DNA of 13,724 nt from Pseudomonadota bacterium (GCA_021845835.1 JAJZVE010000051.1:1-13724), one strand, 5' to 3'; shown: positions 7,954 to 13,724, counted from the first letter of the stretch. Notes: generated by a model from the sequence alone, not told the origin. Made by a program: numbers and translations.

Positions 7954-8172
7954 CTAGTGCAGAACGGCCCCGGCCGGGGGCCCGATGAGCACCGGTTCGG
8001 GCCGGCATTCAGCGACGCAGACCGCGATGGCGGCACGCAGCGCATCCACCGTCCCGGCGAGCTGCAGGCTGGTCGCCTCGTCGGTCAGCATGCGCAGGCA
8101 TTGCAGGATGCCGTATGCGCTCGGGTACTCGGCATCGGTGCCATCGGGTGGGGACGGCGGCTGGTCGCTCAT
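7954..8172 (-). CDS. Small protein of unknown function, 72 residues
   Basis: I do not recognise a named family. The 72-residue frame reads from an ATG at 8172 to a TAG at 7954 and shows the strong G/C preference at third codon positions seen in the surrounding genes. The first 16 residues are Pro/Asp-rich. Residues about 19-55 form a probable amphipathic helical core (AYGILQCLRMLTDEATSLQL, then DALRAAIAVCVAEC), and the C-terminus is Pro/Gly-rich. There is no signal peptide or membrane segment. Three Cys residues are present without a clear metal motif. GGAAG (8184-8188, read on the minus strand) is a possible ribosome site 11 nt upstream. It converges on lpxA with an 11-nt gap and diverges from lpxI, interrupting the usual lpxA-lpxI adjacency. 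The two longer plus-strand frames over the same bases look like shadows. Confidence 0.6.
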   Translation of the reverse strand: MSDQPPSPPDGTDAEYPSAYGILQCLRMLTDEATSLQLAGTVDALRAAIAVCVAECRPEPVLIGPPAGAVLH

Positions 8173-8294
8173 CGCGCTTCGTGCTTCCAGGGCAGAGGTT
8201 GCGAAAAGGAACGCTCAATTATTCGTGAGTGCCTGGGGGCTCCCTATGCCGCAGCCCGGCGGGCGAGGGCAACTGGAATCGCATCCGGCCGCAC
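8173..8294. promoter_or_regulatory. Divergent spacer between the small minus-strand gene and lpxI
   Basis: This is the only divergent spacer in the window, and it contains an unusually AT-rich patch (about 8199-8224, including GAAAAGGA and CAATTATTC) in otherwise GC-rich DNA. Promoters for both lpxI and the small gene are expected here on layout. No -35/-10 pair with good spacing is convincing: TTGCGA at 8199 has no matching -10. The assignment rests on position and composition only. Confidence 0.3.
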
Positions 8295-9161
8295 ATGACG
8301 GCCGCTGCTGAGGCGCGTCCGACACTCGGCATCCTGGCCGGCGGCGGCCCGCTACCGGGCCGCGTGGCGGCGGCGGCGCAGGCGGCGGGGCGCGCGGTGT
8401 TCCTGGTCGGGCTGGAGGGCCATGCCGAGCCGGCGGTGCTGGCGCCGTTCGCGCATGGCTGGGCGCGGCTGGGCGCGGCCGGGCGCATTCTGGGCCTGCT
8501 GCGCGCGCAGAACTGCCGCGACGTGGTGCTGGTCGGGCCGGTGCGGCGGCCGTCGCTGCTCGACCTGCGCCCGGACGTGGAGGGCGCGCGGCTGCTCGCG
8601 CGCATCGGCCGGGCGGCGTTCGGCGGCGATGACGGGCTGCTCGCCGCGATCGTGCGCGTGCTGGCCGAGGAAGGCTTTCGCGTGCTCGGCGCCCACGAGG
8701 TGCTGACCGAGGCGGTGGCGCCGCGCGGCCGGTTCGGCCGGCATGCGCCCGACGCGGCGGCGCTGGCCGACGTGACGCGCGGCGTCGCGGTGGCACGGGC
8801 GCTCGGCGCCGTCGATGTCGGGCAGGGCTGCGTGGTGCAGCAAGGGATCGTGCTGGCGGTGGAGGCGATCGAGGGCACCGACGCCATGCTTGCCCGCGCC
8901 GCCGCGCTGTGCCGGCCGGGGCCGGGCGGGGTGCTGGTCAAGCTGGTCAAGCCGGGGCAGGAGCGGCGGGCCGACCTGCCGACCATCGGCCCCGCCACCG
9001 TGCGCGCCGCCGCCGCCGCCGGGCTGCGCGGCGTGGCCGTGGAGGCGGGTGGCACGTTGCTGACGGATCGGGCGGGGCTGGTGCAGGCGGCGGATGATGC
9101 CGGCCTGTTCCTGCTCGGCTTCGCGCCGGACGAGTTTGCGCAACCGGAGGACAGACGATGA
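8295..9161 (+). CDS. lpxI: UDP-2,3-diacylglucosamine pyrophosphatase LpxI (DUF1009)
   Basis: LpxI hydrolyses UDP-2,3-diacylglucosamine to lipid X and UMP. It is the alphaproteobacterial replacement for LpxH and attacks a different phosphate. The 288-residue protein begins with the family signature LGILAGGGPLPGRVA (11-25). It continues with a segment ending VLVGPVRRPSLLDLRPD, GDDGLLAAIVRVLAEEGF, GAHEVL, then VDVGQGCVVQQGIVLAVEAI, EGTDAMLARAA and RADLPTIGPATV. Asp227 in the DLPTIG motif is probably the counterpart of the catalytic Asp225 reported for Caulobacter LpxI; this alignment is by eye. The last residues read GLFLLGF. I chose the ATG at 8295 because homologues start just before LGI; a GTG at 8229 would add 22 non-conserved residues and has no ribosome site. 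No strong Shine-Dalgarno is seen at 8295. Its stop overlaps gloA by 4 nt. Confidence 0.93.
   Translation: MTAAAEARPTLGILAGGGPLPGRVAAAAQAAGRAVFLVGLEGHAEPAVLAPFAHGWARLGAAGRILGLLRAQNCRDVVLVGPVRRPSLLDLRPDVEGARLLARIGRAAFGGDDGLLAAIVRVLAEEGFRVLGAHEVLTEAVAPRGRFGRHAPDAAALADVTRGVAVARALGAVDVGQGCVVQQGIVLAVEAIEGTDAMLARAAALCRPGPGGVLVKLVKPGQERRADLPTIGPATVRAAAAAGLRGVAVEAGGTLLTDRAGLVQAADDAGLFLLGFAPDEFAQPEDRR
9146..9150 (+). promoter_or_regulatory. Shine-Dalgarno site for gloA (GGAGG)
   Basis: GGAGG lies 7 nt before the gloA ATG at 9158, inside the end of lpxI. It is the best Shine-Dalgarno in the window and fixes the gloA start. Confidence 0.75.
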
Positions 9162-9553
9162 GCGACGGCTTTCGCTACATGCACACCATGCTGCGCGTCG
9201 GCAACCTGGAGCGCAGCGTGACCTTCTACAAGGACATGTTCGGCATGCAGGAACTGCGCCGCCGCGACGTGCCGGACGGCAAGTACACGCTGGTGTTCCT
9301 CGGCTACGGGCCGGAGGAAACCCATACGGTGCTGGAACTGACCTACAACTACGGCGTGGACAGCTACGACATCGGCACCGCGTTCGGCCATCTCGCGGTC
9401 GGCGTGCCGGACGTGTACGCCGCCTGCGAGAAGATGCGCGCGGCGGGCACGAAGATCACGCGCGCGCCGGGGCCGGTGAAGTTCGGCTCCACGGTGATCG
9501 CGTTCGTGGAAGACCCGGACGGCTACAAGATCGAGCTGATCCAGACGCACTGA
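9158..9553 (+). CDS. gloA: Lactoylglutathione lyase (glyoxalase I)
   Basis: Glyoxalase I converts the hemithioacetal of methylglyoxal and glutathione to S-lactoylglutathione, the first step of methylglyoxal detoxification in the cytosol. The 131-residue length is typical of the bacterial enzyme, with two beta-alpha-beta-beta-beta units: YMHTMLRVGNLERSVTFYKD at 7-26, and GHLAVGVPDVYAACEKMRAAG followed by VEDPDGYKIELIQ. Metal ligands are in place: His9, Glu60, His78 and Glu126, matching E. coli His5, Glu56, His74 and Glu122. The short form with this loop layout suggests the nickel/cobalt-activated class, though the sequence alone cannot prove metal preference. ATG overlaps the lpxI stop (ATGA), so the two are co-translated. 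No functional link with lipid A is evident, and a stable hairpin lies just downstream. Confidence 0.93.
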   Translation: MSDGFRYMHTMLRVGNLERSVTFYKDMFGMQELRRRDVPDGKYTLVFLGYGPEETHTVLELTYNYGVDSYDIGTAFGHLAVGVPDVYAACEKMRAAGTKITRAPGPVKFGSTVIAFVEDPDGYKIELIQTH

Positions 9554-9560
9554 CCCGCCT

Positions 9561-9585
9561 TGCCACCGCCGGCGCGGCGGTGGCA
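9561..9585 (+). terminator. Perfect 10-bp GC hairpin after gloA, possible U-less terminator
   Basis: TGCCACCGCC (9561-9570) and GGCGGTGGCA (9576-9585) pair perfectly around the loop GGCGC, 7 nt after the gloA stop. A second perfect palindrome, CTGCCGGCAG, follows at 9588-9597. There is no T-run, so a canonical intrinsic terminator is not shown. It may be a U-less terminator or an RNA 3'-end stabiliser. It separates lpxI-gloA from the tannase-transporter genes. Confidence 0.5.
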
Positions 9586-9602
9586 GCCTGCCGGCAGCGG
9601 AC

Positions 9603-9608
9603 GGGGGG
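9603..9608 (+). promoter_or_regulatory. Shine-Dalgarno-like G-run for the tannase-family gene
   Basis: A run of six G lies 7 nt before the ATG at 9616. It supports the start that gives a complete signal peptide. Confidence 0.4.
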
Positions 9609-9615
9609 CGGCGCG

Positions 9616-11343
9616 ATGCGGGGATTCCTGGGCGGCGCGGTCGCCGTGGCGGCGCTGCTGGCGCTGACCGCGGCGGCCGAGGCGGCGACGGCCGAGGCGA
9701 CGGCGGCACAGGCCCGCCCGATGACGTGCGCCGAGGCGACGAGTGCCGCGCTCGGTCTTCCCGGCGTGGAGATCACCGGGACAACGCTGGCGGCGCCCGG
9801 GGCGGACCTGCCGGCACATTGCGTGCTGCGTGGCCGCGTCGATCCGCGCGTCGGCGTGGACGGCCGGCAGTACGCGATCGGCTTCGAGCTGCGGCTGCCG
9901 CTGCTCTGGAACGGCCGCTTCCTGCATCAGACGAACGGTGGCAACGACGGCGAGGTGGTGCCCGCGATCGGCGACCCGCGCGAGCTGAACGCCTATGGCG
10001 GACGCAGCGCGCTGGCACGCGGCTTCGCCGTGCTCAGCAGCGACGAGGGCCACGACGGCAAGGATCCGGCGAATGCCGGCCTCGGCCTCGCGTCCGGCGC
10101 GGCATTCGGCCTCGACCCGCAGGCGCGCGACGATTACGGCTATGCCGGCGATGCGCGCATCGGCCCGGTCGGCAAGGCGATCGTGGCGCGGTTCTACGGC
10201 ATCGCACCGGCCTATGCCTACATGATGGGCTGCTCCAACGGCGGCCGGCACGCGATGGTGGCGGCGAGCCGCTTCGCCGACCGCTACGACGGCTTCGTCG
10301 CCGGCGATCCCGGCTTCGACCTGCCACGCGCGGCGATCCAGCATGCCTGGGACGTGCAGAGCCTGCACGAGGTCGATCCCGACATCCGCAAGTCCTTCTC
10401 GCCCGCCGACATGGCGCTGGTGGCGCGCAAGGTGCTGGAAACGTGCGACGCGCTGGACGGGCTGGCGGACGGCATGGTGAACGACATCCGTGCCTGCCAG
10501 CAGGCCTTCCATCCCGCCGGCCTGCAATGCAGCGGCGCCAGGACCGACCAGTGCCTGTCGTCCGCGCAGGTCGCGGCGCTGGTGCGCATGGCCGCCGGGC
10601 CGCACGACAGCAGCGGCCGGCAGCTTTATTCCGACTGGCCGTTCGATGCCGGCATGGCCGGCCGCAACTGGCGGTTCTGGAAGATCGAGTCGGGCATCCC
10701 GCCCTGGCACGGCAACCCGCTGATCGCGACCATGGGCGCCGCCTCGCTGGCCTGGATCTTCAGCACGCCGCCGGTGCAGACCAGGGGCGATCCGGACTCG
10801 CTGCTGGATTTCCTGCTGCATTTCGACGTCGACCGCGACGCGCCGCGCATCTACGCGACCGGCAGCGCGGCGGTGAACGGCGCCCCGGTCGCCTATCGCG
10901 AGTCGTCCTGGGGCTTCATGACGCCGCCGGACGCCGACGATCCGAAGCTCGCTGCCCTGCGTGCGGCCGGGCACAAGCTGATCGTCTATCATGGCCAGAG
11001 CGATCCGGTGTTCTCCTTCAACGCGACGGCACGCTGGTACGAGAAACTTGCCGCCAATGCCGGCGGCGATGCCAGCGGCTTCGCGCGGCTGTTTGCGGTG
11101 CCGGGCATGACGCATTGCGCCGGCGGCCCGGCGACCGACCGGTTCGACGCGCTCGGCGCGATGGTGGACTGGGTGGAGCACGCCCGCGCCCCGGACCGGC
11201 TGATCGCCACCGTCTCGCCCGGCAACAAGGAGATTCCCGCCAACTGGAGCAAGACGCGCACGCGCCCGCTCTGCGTCTGGCCGAAGGTGGCGCGCTATGT
11301 CGGCGGCGATGCCGAGCACGCCGGCAGCTTCGCGTGCCGCTAG
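9616..11343 (+). CDS. Secreted tannase/feruloyl esterase family hydrolase
   Basis: This alpha/beta-hydrolase belongs to the tannase and feruloyl esterase family, whose members cleave gallate or hydroxycinnamate esters of plant polyphenols and related aromatic esters. The 575-residue protein starts with a signal peptide (MRGFLGG, Ala/Val/Leu core, end near residue 24-34), so it should act in the periplasm or outside. The nucleophile motif GCSNGGRHAM places catalytic Ser207 next to Cys206. Asp463 (GQSDPVF) and His500 (GMTHCAGG) complete the triad, and Cys501 adjoins the histidine, reproducing the family's CS-D-HC arrangement in which a disulfide bridges the two cysteines. CDALDGLADGMVNDIRAC resembles the lid calcium-binding loop. 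The substrate cannot be deduced. The ATG at 9616 is preceded by a G-rich ribosome site. A permease gene follows after 22 nt, which suggests one transcript. Confidence 0.88.
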   Translation: MRGFLGGAVAVAALLALTAAAEAATAEATAAQARPMTCAEATSAALGLPGVEITGTTLAAPGADLPAHCVLRGRVDPRVGVDGRQYAIGFELRLPLLWNGRFLHQTNGGNDGEVVPAIGDPRELNAYGGRSALARGFAVLSSDEGHDGKDPANAGLGLASGAAFGLDPQARDDYGYAGDARIGPVGKAIVARFYGIAPAYAYMMGCSNGGRHAMVAASRFADRYDGFVAGDPGFDLPRAAIQHAWDVQSLHEVDPDIRKSFSPADMALVARKVLETCDALDGLADGMVNDIRACQQAFHPAGLQCSGARTDQCLSSAQVAALVRMAAGPHDSSGRQLYSDWPFDAGMAGRNWRFWKIESGIPPWHGNPLIATMGAASLAWIFSTPPVQTRGDPDSLLDFLLHFDVDRDAPRIYATGSAAVNGAPVAYRESSWGFMTPPDADDPKLAALRAAGHKLIVYHGQSDPVFSFNATARWYEKLAANAGGDASGFARLFAVPGMTHCAGGPATDRFDALGAMVDWVEHARAPDRLIATVSPGNKEIPANWSKTRTRPLCVWPKVARYVGGDAEHAGSFACR

Positions 11344-11353
11344 CCGCCGGGCC

Positions 11354-11357
11354 GGAG
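11354..11357 (+). promoter_or_regulatory. Shine-Dalgarno site for the ABC permease gene (GGAG)
   Basis: GGAG lies 8 nt before the ATG at 11366 and supports that start over the earlier in-frame ATGs inside the tannase-family gene. Confidence 0.55.
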
Positions 11358-11365
11358 ATGCGTGC

Positions 11366-12226
11366 ATGAGCGTGACCGTCGCCGCATCGCGCCGGCGCAC
11401 GCTGCTGCGCCGCCTGCTCGCCAATCCGGCGACGCTGCTGGGCGCCGTGTTGTGCGCCGTCGTGGTGCTGGCCGCGCTGTTTGCGCCGCTGCTGGCGCCG
11501 CATGATCCGATCGACCAGAGCATCGTCGATCGGCTGGCACCGCCGAGCGCGGCGTATCCGCTCGGCACCGACGCCTACGGCCGCGACGTGCTCTCCCGCA
11601 TCCTGTTCGGCGCGCGCATCTCGCTGCTGGTCGCGGTGAGTTCGACGGCGGCGGCGATTCTGGTCGGCGGCGCGATCGGCGCGGTCAGCGGCTATGTCGG
11701 CGGTCGCGTCGACCTGTTCGTGATGCAGACGATGGACGTGTTGCTGTCGTTCCCGAGCCTCATTCTCGGGCTGGTGGTGGTGGCGCTGCTCGGGCCTGCG
11801 ATCGGCAACCTGGTGTTCGCGATCGCGCTCACCGCGGTGGCGCCGTTCGCCCGCATCGCGCGCGCGCCGGTGCTGTCGCTGAAGCAGCGCGCGTTCATCG
11901 AGGCGGGACGCGCGCTCGGGTTTTCGCACCTGCGCATCCTGCTGGTGCATATCCTGCCCAACATCCTCGACGAAGTTCTGGTGATGGGAACGCTGTGGAT
12001 GGCGGCGGCGGTGCGCACGGAGGCGTCGCTGTCCTTCATCGGCCTCGGCGTGCGCCCGCCGACGCCGACCTGGGGCGGCATGATGCGTGACGGCTTCGAG
12101 AACATCCTCGATGCCCCGTGGCTGTCGATTTTTCCCGGACTGGCGATCCTGCTGCTGGTACTCGGCCTCAACATGATCGGCGACGGGCTGCGCGACGCGA
12201 CCGATCCGAAGCTTGCGGTGCAGTAA
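11366..12226 (+). CDS. ABC transporter permease, DppC/OppC type
   Basis: This is an inner-membrane permease of the peptide/nickel/opine importer class. The 286-residue protein has an Arg-rich cytoplasmic start and a first membrane helix (about 20-42, TLLGAVLCAVVVLAALFAPL). A periplasmic stretch with the class-typical PLGTDAYGRDVLSRILFGAR motif follows, then five more hydrophobic segments, giving six in all. The cytoplasmic EAA loop, which docks on the ATPase, reads E179-A180-G181, then G185, then I196-L197-P198. SLSFIGLGVRPPTPTWG and DGLRDATDP near the end are hallmarks of the OppC/DppC half. Substrate is unknown; peptides are the commonest for the family, but nickel, glutathione and sugars also occur. 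The ATPase gene starts 1 nt after the stop. The partner DppB-type permease and the binding protein are not in the window. Confidence 0.9.
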   Translation: MSVTVAASRRRTLLRRLLANPATLLGAVLCAVVVLAALFAPLLAPHDPIDQSIVDRLAPPSAAYPLGTDAYGRDVLSRILFGARISLLVAVSSTAAAILVGGAIGAVSGYVGGRVDLFVMQTMDVLLSFPSLILGLVVVALLGPAIGNLVFAIALTAVAPFARIARAPVLSLKQRAFIEAGRALGFSHLRILLVHILPNILDEVLVMGTLWMAAAVRTEASLSFIGLGVRPPTPTWGGMMRDGFENILDAPWLSIFPGLAILLLVLGLNMIGDGLRDATDPKLAVQ

Positions 12227-12227
12227 G

Positions 12228-13196
12228 GTGACCGCGCCGCTTCTGCAAGTACGTGGCCTGGTCAAGCATTTCACGGCGCGGCGCGGCTTCCCGCGCGCCG
12301 TTGCGACCACCGTGCGCGCGGTGGACGGCATCGATCTCGACGTGCAGCCGGGCGAGGCGCTGGGCATCGTCGGCGAATCCGGCTGCGGCAAATCGACCGC
12401 GGCGCGTGCCATGCTGCGCCTGATCGAACCGGACCAGGGCAGCATCCGCTTCCAGGGCGAGGACCTGCGCGCCGCGCGCGGCGCGGCGCTGGTGGCGCTG
12501 CGGCGGCGGCTGCAGATCGTGTTCCAGGATCCGTACGCCTCGCTCAATCCACGCCGCAGCGTCGGCGCGACGCTGGCCGAGCCGCTGATCGTGCATGGCA
12601 TCGCGCGCGCCCGCGCAGCGCGCGCGCAGGCGGCCGCGCTGCTGGAGGAGGTCGGCATGCCGGCGGCGGCGCTGGACCGCTATCCGCACGAATTTTCCGG
12701 CGGGCAGCGCCAGCGCATCGGCATCGCGCGCGCGCTCGCCCTGCATCCGGCGCTGCTGGTGGCGGATGAGCCGGTCTCCGCGCTCGACGTGTCGGTGCAG
12801 GCGCAGATCCTGCTGCTGCTGCGCCGGCTGCAGGACTCGCGCGGGCTGGCCTTCGTGTTCGTCAGCCATGACCTTGCCGTGGTGCGCTGGTTCTGCGTGC
12901 GGGTCGCGGTGATGTATCTCGGCCGTATCGTCGAGAGCGGCGCGGTCGGCGCCGTGTTCGACGCGCCGCGCCATCCCTATACGCGGCTGCTGCGCGACGC
13001 GGTGCCGGCGGCCGATCCGCGCCGCCGCGTCGCGGTGCCGCGCCTGGCGGGCGAACTGCCCTCCGCTGCCGCGCCGCCGCCCGGCTGCCATTTTCACCCG
13101 CGCTGCCCCCGCGCCAGCGACCGCTGCCGCAGCGAGCCGCCCGCCTGGACCGCGGCCGAGGGGCGCGGCTTCGCGTGCCATCATCCGCTGGACTGA
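12228..13196 (+). CDS. ABC transporter ATP-binding protein, DppF/OppF type
   Basis: This is the cytoplasmic ATPase subunit of a peptide-class ABC importer, 322 residues. Motifs in order are Walker A GESGCGKST at 49-57 (Lys55), Q-loop VFQDPYASLNPR, signature SGGQ at 157-160 in FSGGQRQRIGIARAL, Walker B with Asp180-Glu181, D-loop SALD, and the switch His214 in FVSHDLAV. QDPYASLNPR is characteristic of the DppF/OppF side. The C-terminal oligopeptide-transport domain (HPYTRLL...) carries four cysteines, Cys287, Cys293, Cys300 and Cys317, in a CX5CX6CX16C pattern like the iron-sulfur cluster ligands described in some OppD/DppD-type ATPases. The GTG start is 1 nt after the permease stop, so translation is coupled. 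A second, DppD-type ATPase, normally needed for a heterodimer, is not encoded here; this subunit may homodimerise or pair with a distant one. Confidence 0.92.
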   Translation: MTAPLLQVRGLVKHFTARRGFPRAVATTVRAVDGIDLDVQPGEALGIVGESGCGKSTAARAMLRLIEPDQGSIRFQGEDLRAARGAALVALRRRLQIVFQDPYASLNPRRSVGATLAEPLIVHGIARARAARAQAAALLEEVGMPAAALDRYPHEFSGGQRQRIGIARALALHPALLVADEPVSALDVSVQAQILLLLRRLQDSRGLAFVFVSHDLAVVRWFCVRVAVMYLGRIVESGAVGAVFDAPRHPYTRLLRDAVPAADPRRRVAVPRLAGELPSAAAPPPGCHFHPRCPRASDRCRSEPPAWTAAEGRGFACHHPLD

Positions 13197-13240
13197 CGGC
13201 CGTGTTGCGGGGCAATGGCCCGCCCCGTACAACCCGCCGC

Positions 13241-13724
13241 ATGTTCATCACGCTGGAAGGCGGCGAGGGGGCCGGCAAATCGACGCAGGCGCGGCTGCTC
13301 GCCGATCGTCTGCGCGACGCCGGCCGCAGCGTGCTGGCGACGCGCGAGCCGGGTGGCGCGCCGGGGGCGGAGCGGCTGCGCGAGCTGCTGCTTTCCGGCG
13401 AGATCGCCTGGTCGCTGCCGGCCGAGACGCTGCTGCACTTCGCCGCCCGCGCCGAACACGTCGCCCATACCATCCGCCCGGCGCTCGACGCCGGCACGTG
13501 GGTGGTCTGCGACCGTTTCGCCGATTCCACGATGGCCTATCAGGGCTACGCCCAGGGTGGCGACCGCGCCGCCATCGCGACCCTCACCGACCTGCTCGGC
13601 CTGCGCCCCGACCTGACGCTGGTGCTCGACCTCGACGTGCCGGCCTCGCTCGCCCGGCTCGCCGCGCGCGGCACCGCGGCCGACCGCTACGAGCGGCTCG
13701 GCGCCGGCTTCTTCGCCCGCGTAC
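13241..13724 (+). CDS. tmk: Thymidylate kinase, 3' truncated by window edge
   Basis: Tmk phosphorylates dTMP to dTDP with ATP in the cytosol, an essential step in dTTP supply. The frame runs open to the window end and gives 161 residues, out of roughly 205-215 for the family. The start MFITLEGGEGAGKST contains the P-loop at residues 7-15 (Lys13). It is followed by the REPGG motif, the DRFADSTMAYQGYA dTMP-binding segment, the LTLVLDLDVP strand, and the beginning of the Arg-rich lid (ADRYERLG). The ATG at 13241 starts the conserved first strand directly. An in-frame GTG at 13202 would add 13 unconserved residues, so I reject it. No clear Shine-Dalgarno is visible. The 44-nt spacer after the ATPase gene has no obvious terminator or promoter. 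In many alphaproteobacteria tmk is followed by holB, which would lie beyond the window. Confidence 0.95.
   Translation, partial: MFITLEGGEGAGKSTQARLLADRLRDAGRSVLATREPGGAPGAERLRELLLSGEIAWSLPAETLLHFAARAEHVAHTIRPALDAGTWVVCDRFADSTMAYQGYAQGGDRAAIATLTDLLGLRPDLTLVLDLDVPASLARLAARGTAADRYERLGAGFFARV

Noticed and set aside
7966..7982. GGCCCC...GGGGCC inverted repeat considered as a bidirectional terminator after lpxA
   Set aside because: It has a 6-bp GC stem with no T-run on either side and lies inside the coding end of the small minus-strand gene. Such repeats are frequent by chance at this GC level.
8199..8227. TTGCGA plus AT-rich patch considered as a sigma-70 promoter for lpxI
   Set aside because: No -10-like hexamer lies at 16-18 nt spacing (ATTCGT/TTCGTG). 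It is kept only as a low-confidence regulatory spacer.
8229..8294. Upstream GTG extension of LpxI
   Set aside because: It adds 22 unconserved residues and lacks a ribosome site. The family signature starts a few residues after the ATG at 8295.
7957..8311. Two plus-strand frames (about 108 and 113 residues) in the lpxA-lpxI interval
   Set aside because: They cover the small minus-strand gene, run into lpxI out of frame and have Arg/Ser/Gly-rich composition without a credible ribosome site. The minus-strand frame has better codon bias and a plausible helical core.
9523..11568. 681-residue open frame on the minus strand opposite the tannase-family gene
   Set aside because: It is a mirror of a strongly coding plus-strand gene. 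GC-rich third positions remove stop codons on the opposite strand. The translation is His/Arg/Gly/Ala-rich without a recognisable domain.
11018..12658. 546-residue minus-strand frame across the permease and ATPase genes
   Set aside because: It crosses gene boundaries of two well-supported plus-strand genes, is Arg/Ala/His-rich and has no family motif.
13215..13616. 133-residue plus-strand frame at the tmk start
   Set aside because: It is a shifted shadow. The tmk frame from 13241 carries the P-loop, REPGG and DRF motifs and simply runs off the window.

Overview
The window is very GC-rich, strongly coding DNA on the plus strand from a Gram-negative alphaproteobacterium. The order dxr-rseP-bamA-skp-lpxD-fabZ-lpxA-lpxI, the use of LpxI instead of LpxH, and the short one-PDZ RseP all fit Alphaproteobacteria. 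The GC level and protein style suggest Acetobacteraceae/Rhodospirillales, but that placement is an inference from protein sequences read by eye. Both edge genes are cut: dxr at its 5' end and tmk at its 3' end.

Region 1 (1-7942) is the conserved envelope-biogenesis block. It holds isoprenoid precursor synthesis (dxr), the site-2 intramembrane protease (rseP), the outer-membrane barrel insertase (bamA), its periplasmic chaperone (skp/ompH), and three acyl-chain and lipid A enzymes (lpxD, fabZ, lpxA). Gaps are short (7 to 27 nt) and bamA and skp overlap by one base. The exception is 146 nt before the preferred bamA start. Most of these genes start with GTG or TTG. Together they supply undecaprenyl/isoprenoid precursor, lipid A and the machinery that inserts outer-membrane proteins.

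Region 2 (7943-9615) begins with a 72-residue protein of unknown function on the minus strand, convergent with lpxA. A 122-nt divergent spacer follows, then lpxI and a glyoxalase I gene (gloA) that overlap as ATGA. The lpxB gene that commonly follows lpxI in alphaproteobacteria is absent here. A perfect 10-bp GC hairpin follows the gloA stop.

Region 3 (9616-13196) looks like an accessory insertion: a secreted tannase/feruloyl-esterase family hydrolase, then one DppC/OppC-type permease and one DppF/OppF-type ATPase, almost without gaps. The binding protein, second permease and second ATPase of a complete peptide importer are not in the window.

Region 4 (13241-end) is the start of thymidylate kinase (tmk), a housekeeping gene.

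I see no tRNA, rRNA, CRISPR array, insertion sequence or phage gene. Nothing here amounts to a clearly new system. The points most worth a second look are the orphan half-transporter behind the tannase gene, the small minus-strand protein that splits lpxA from lpxI, the missing lpxB and the terminator-like hairpin after gloA.
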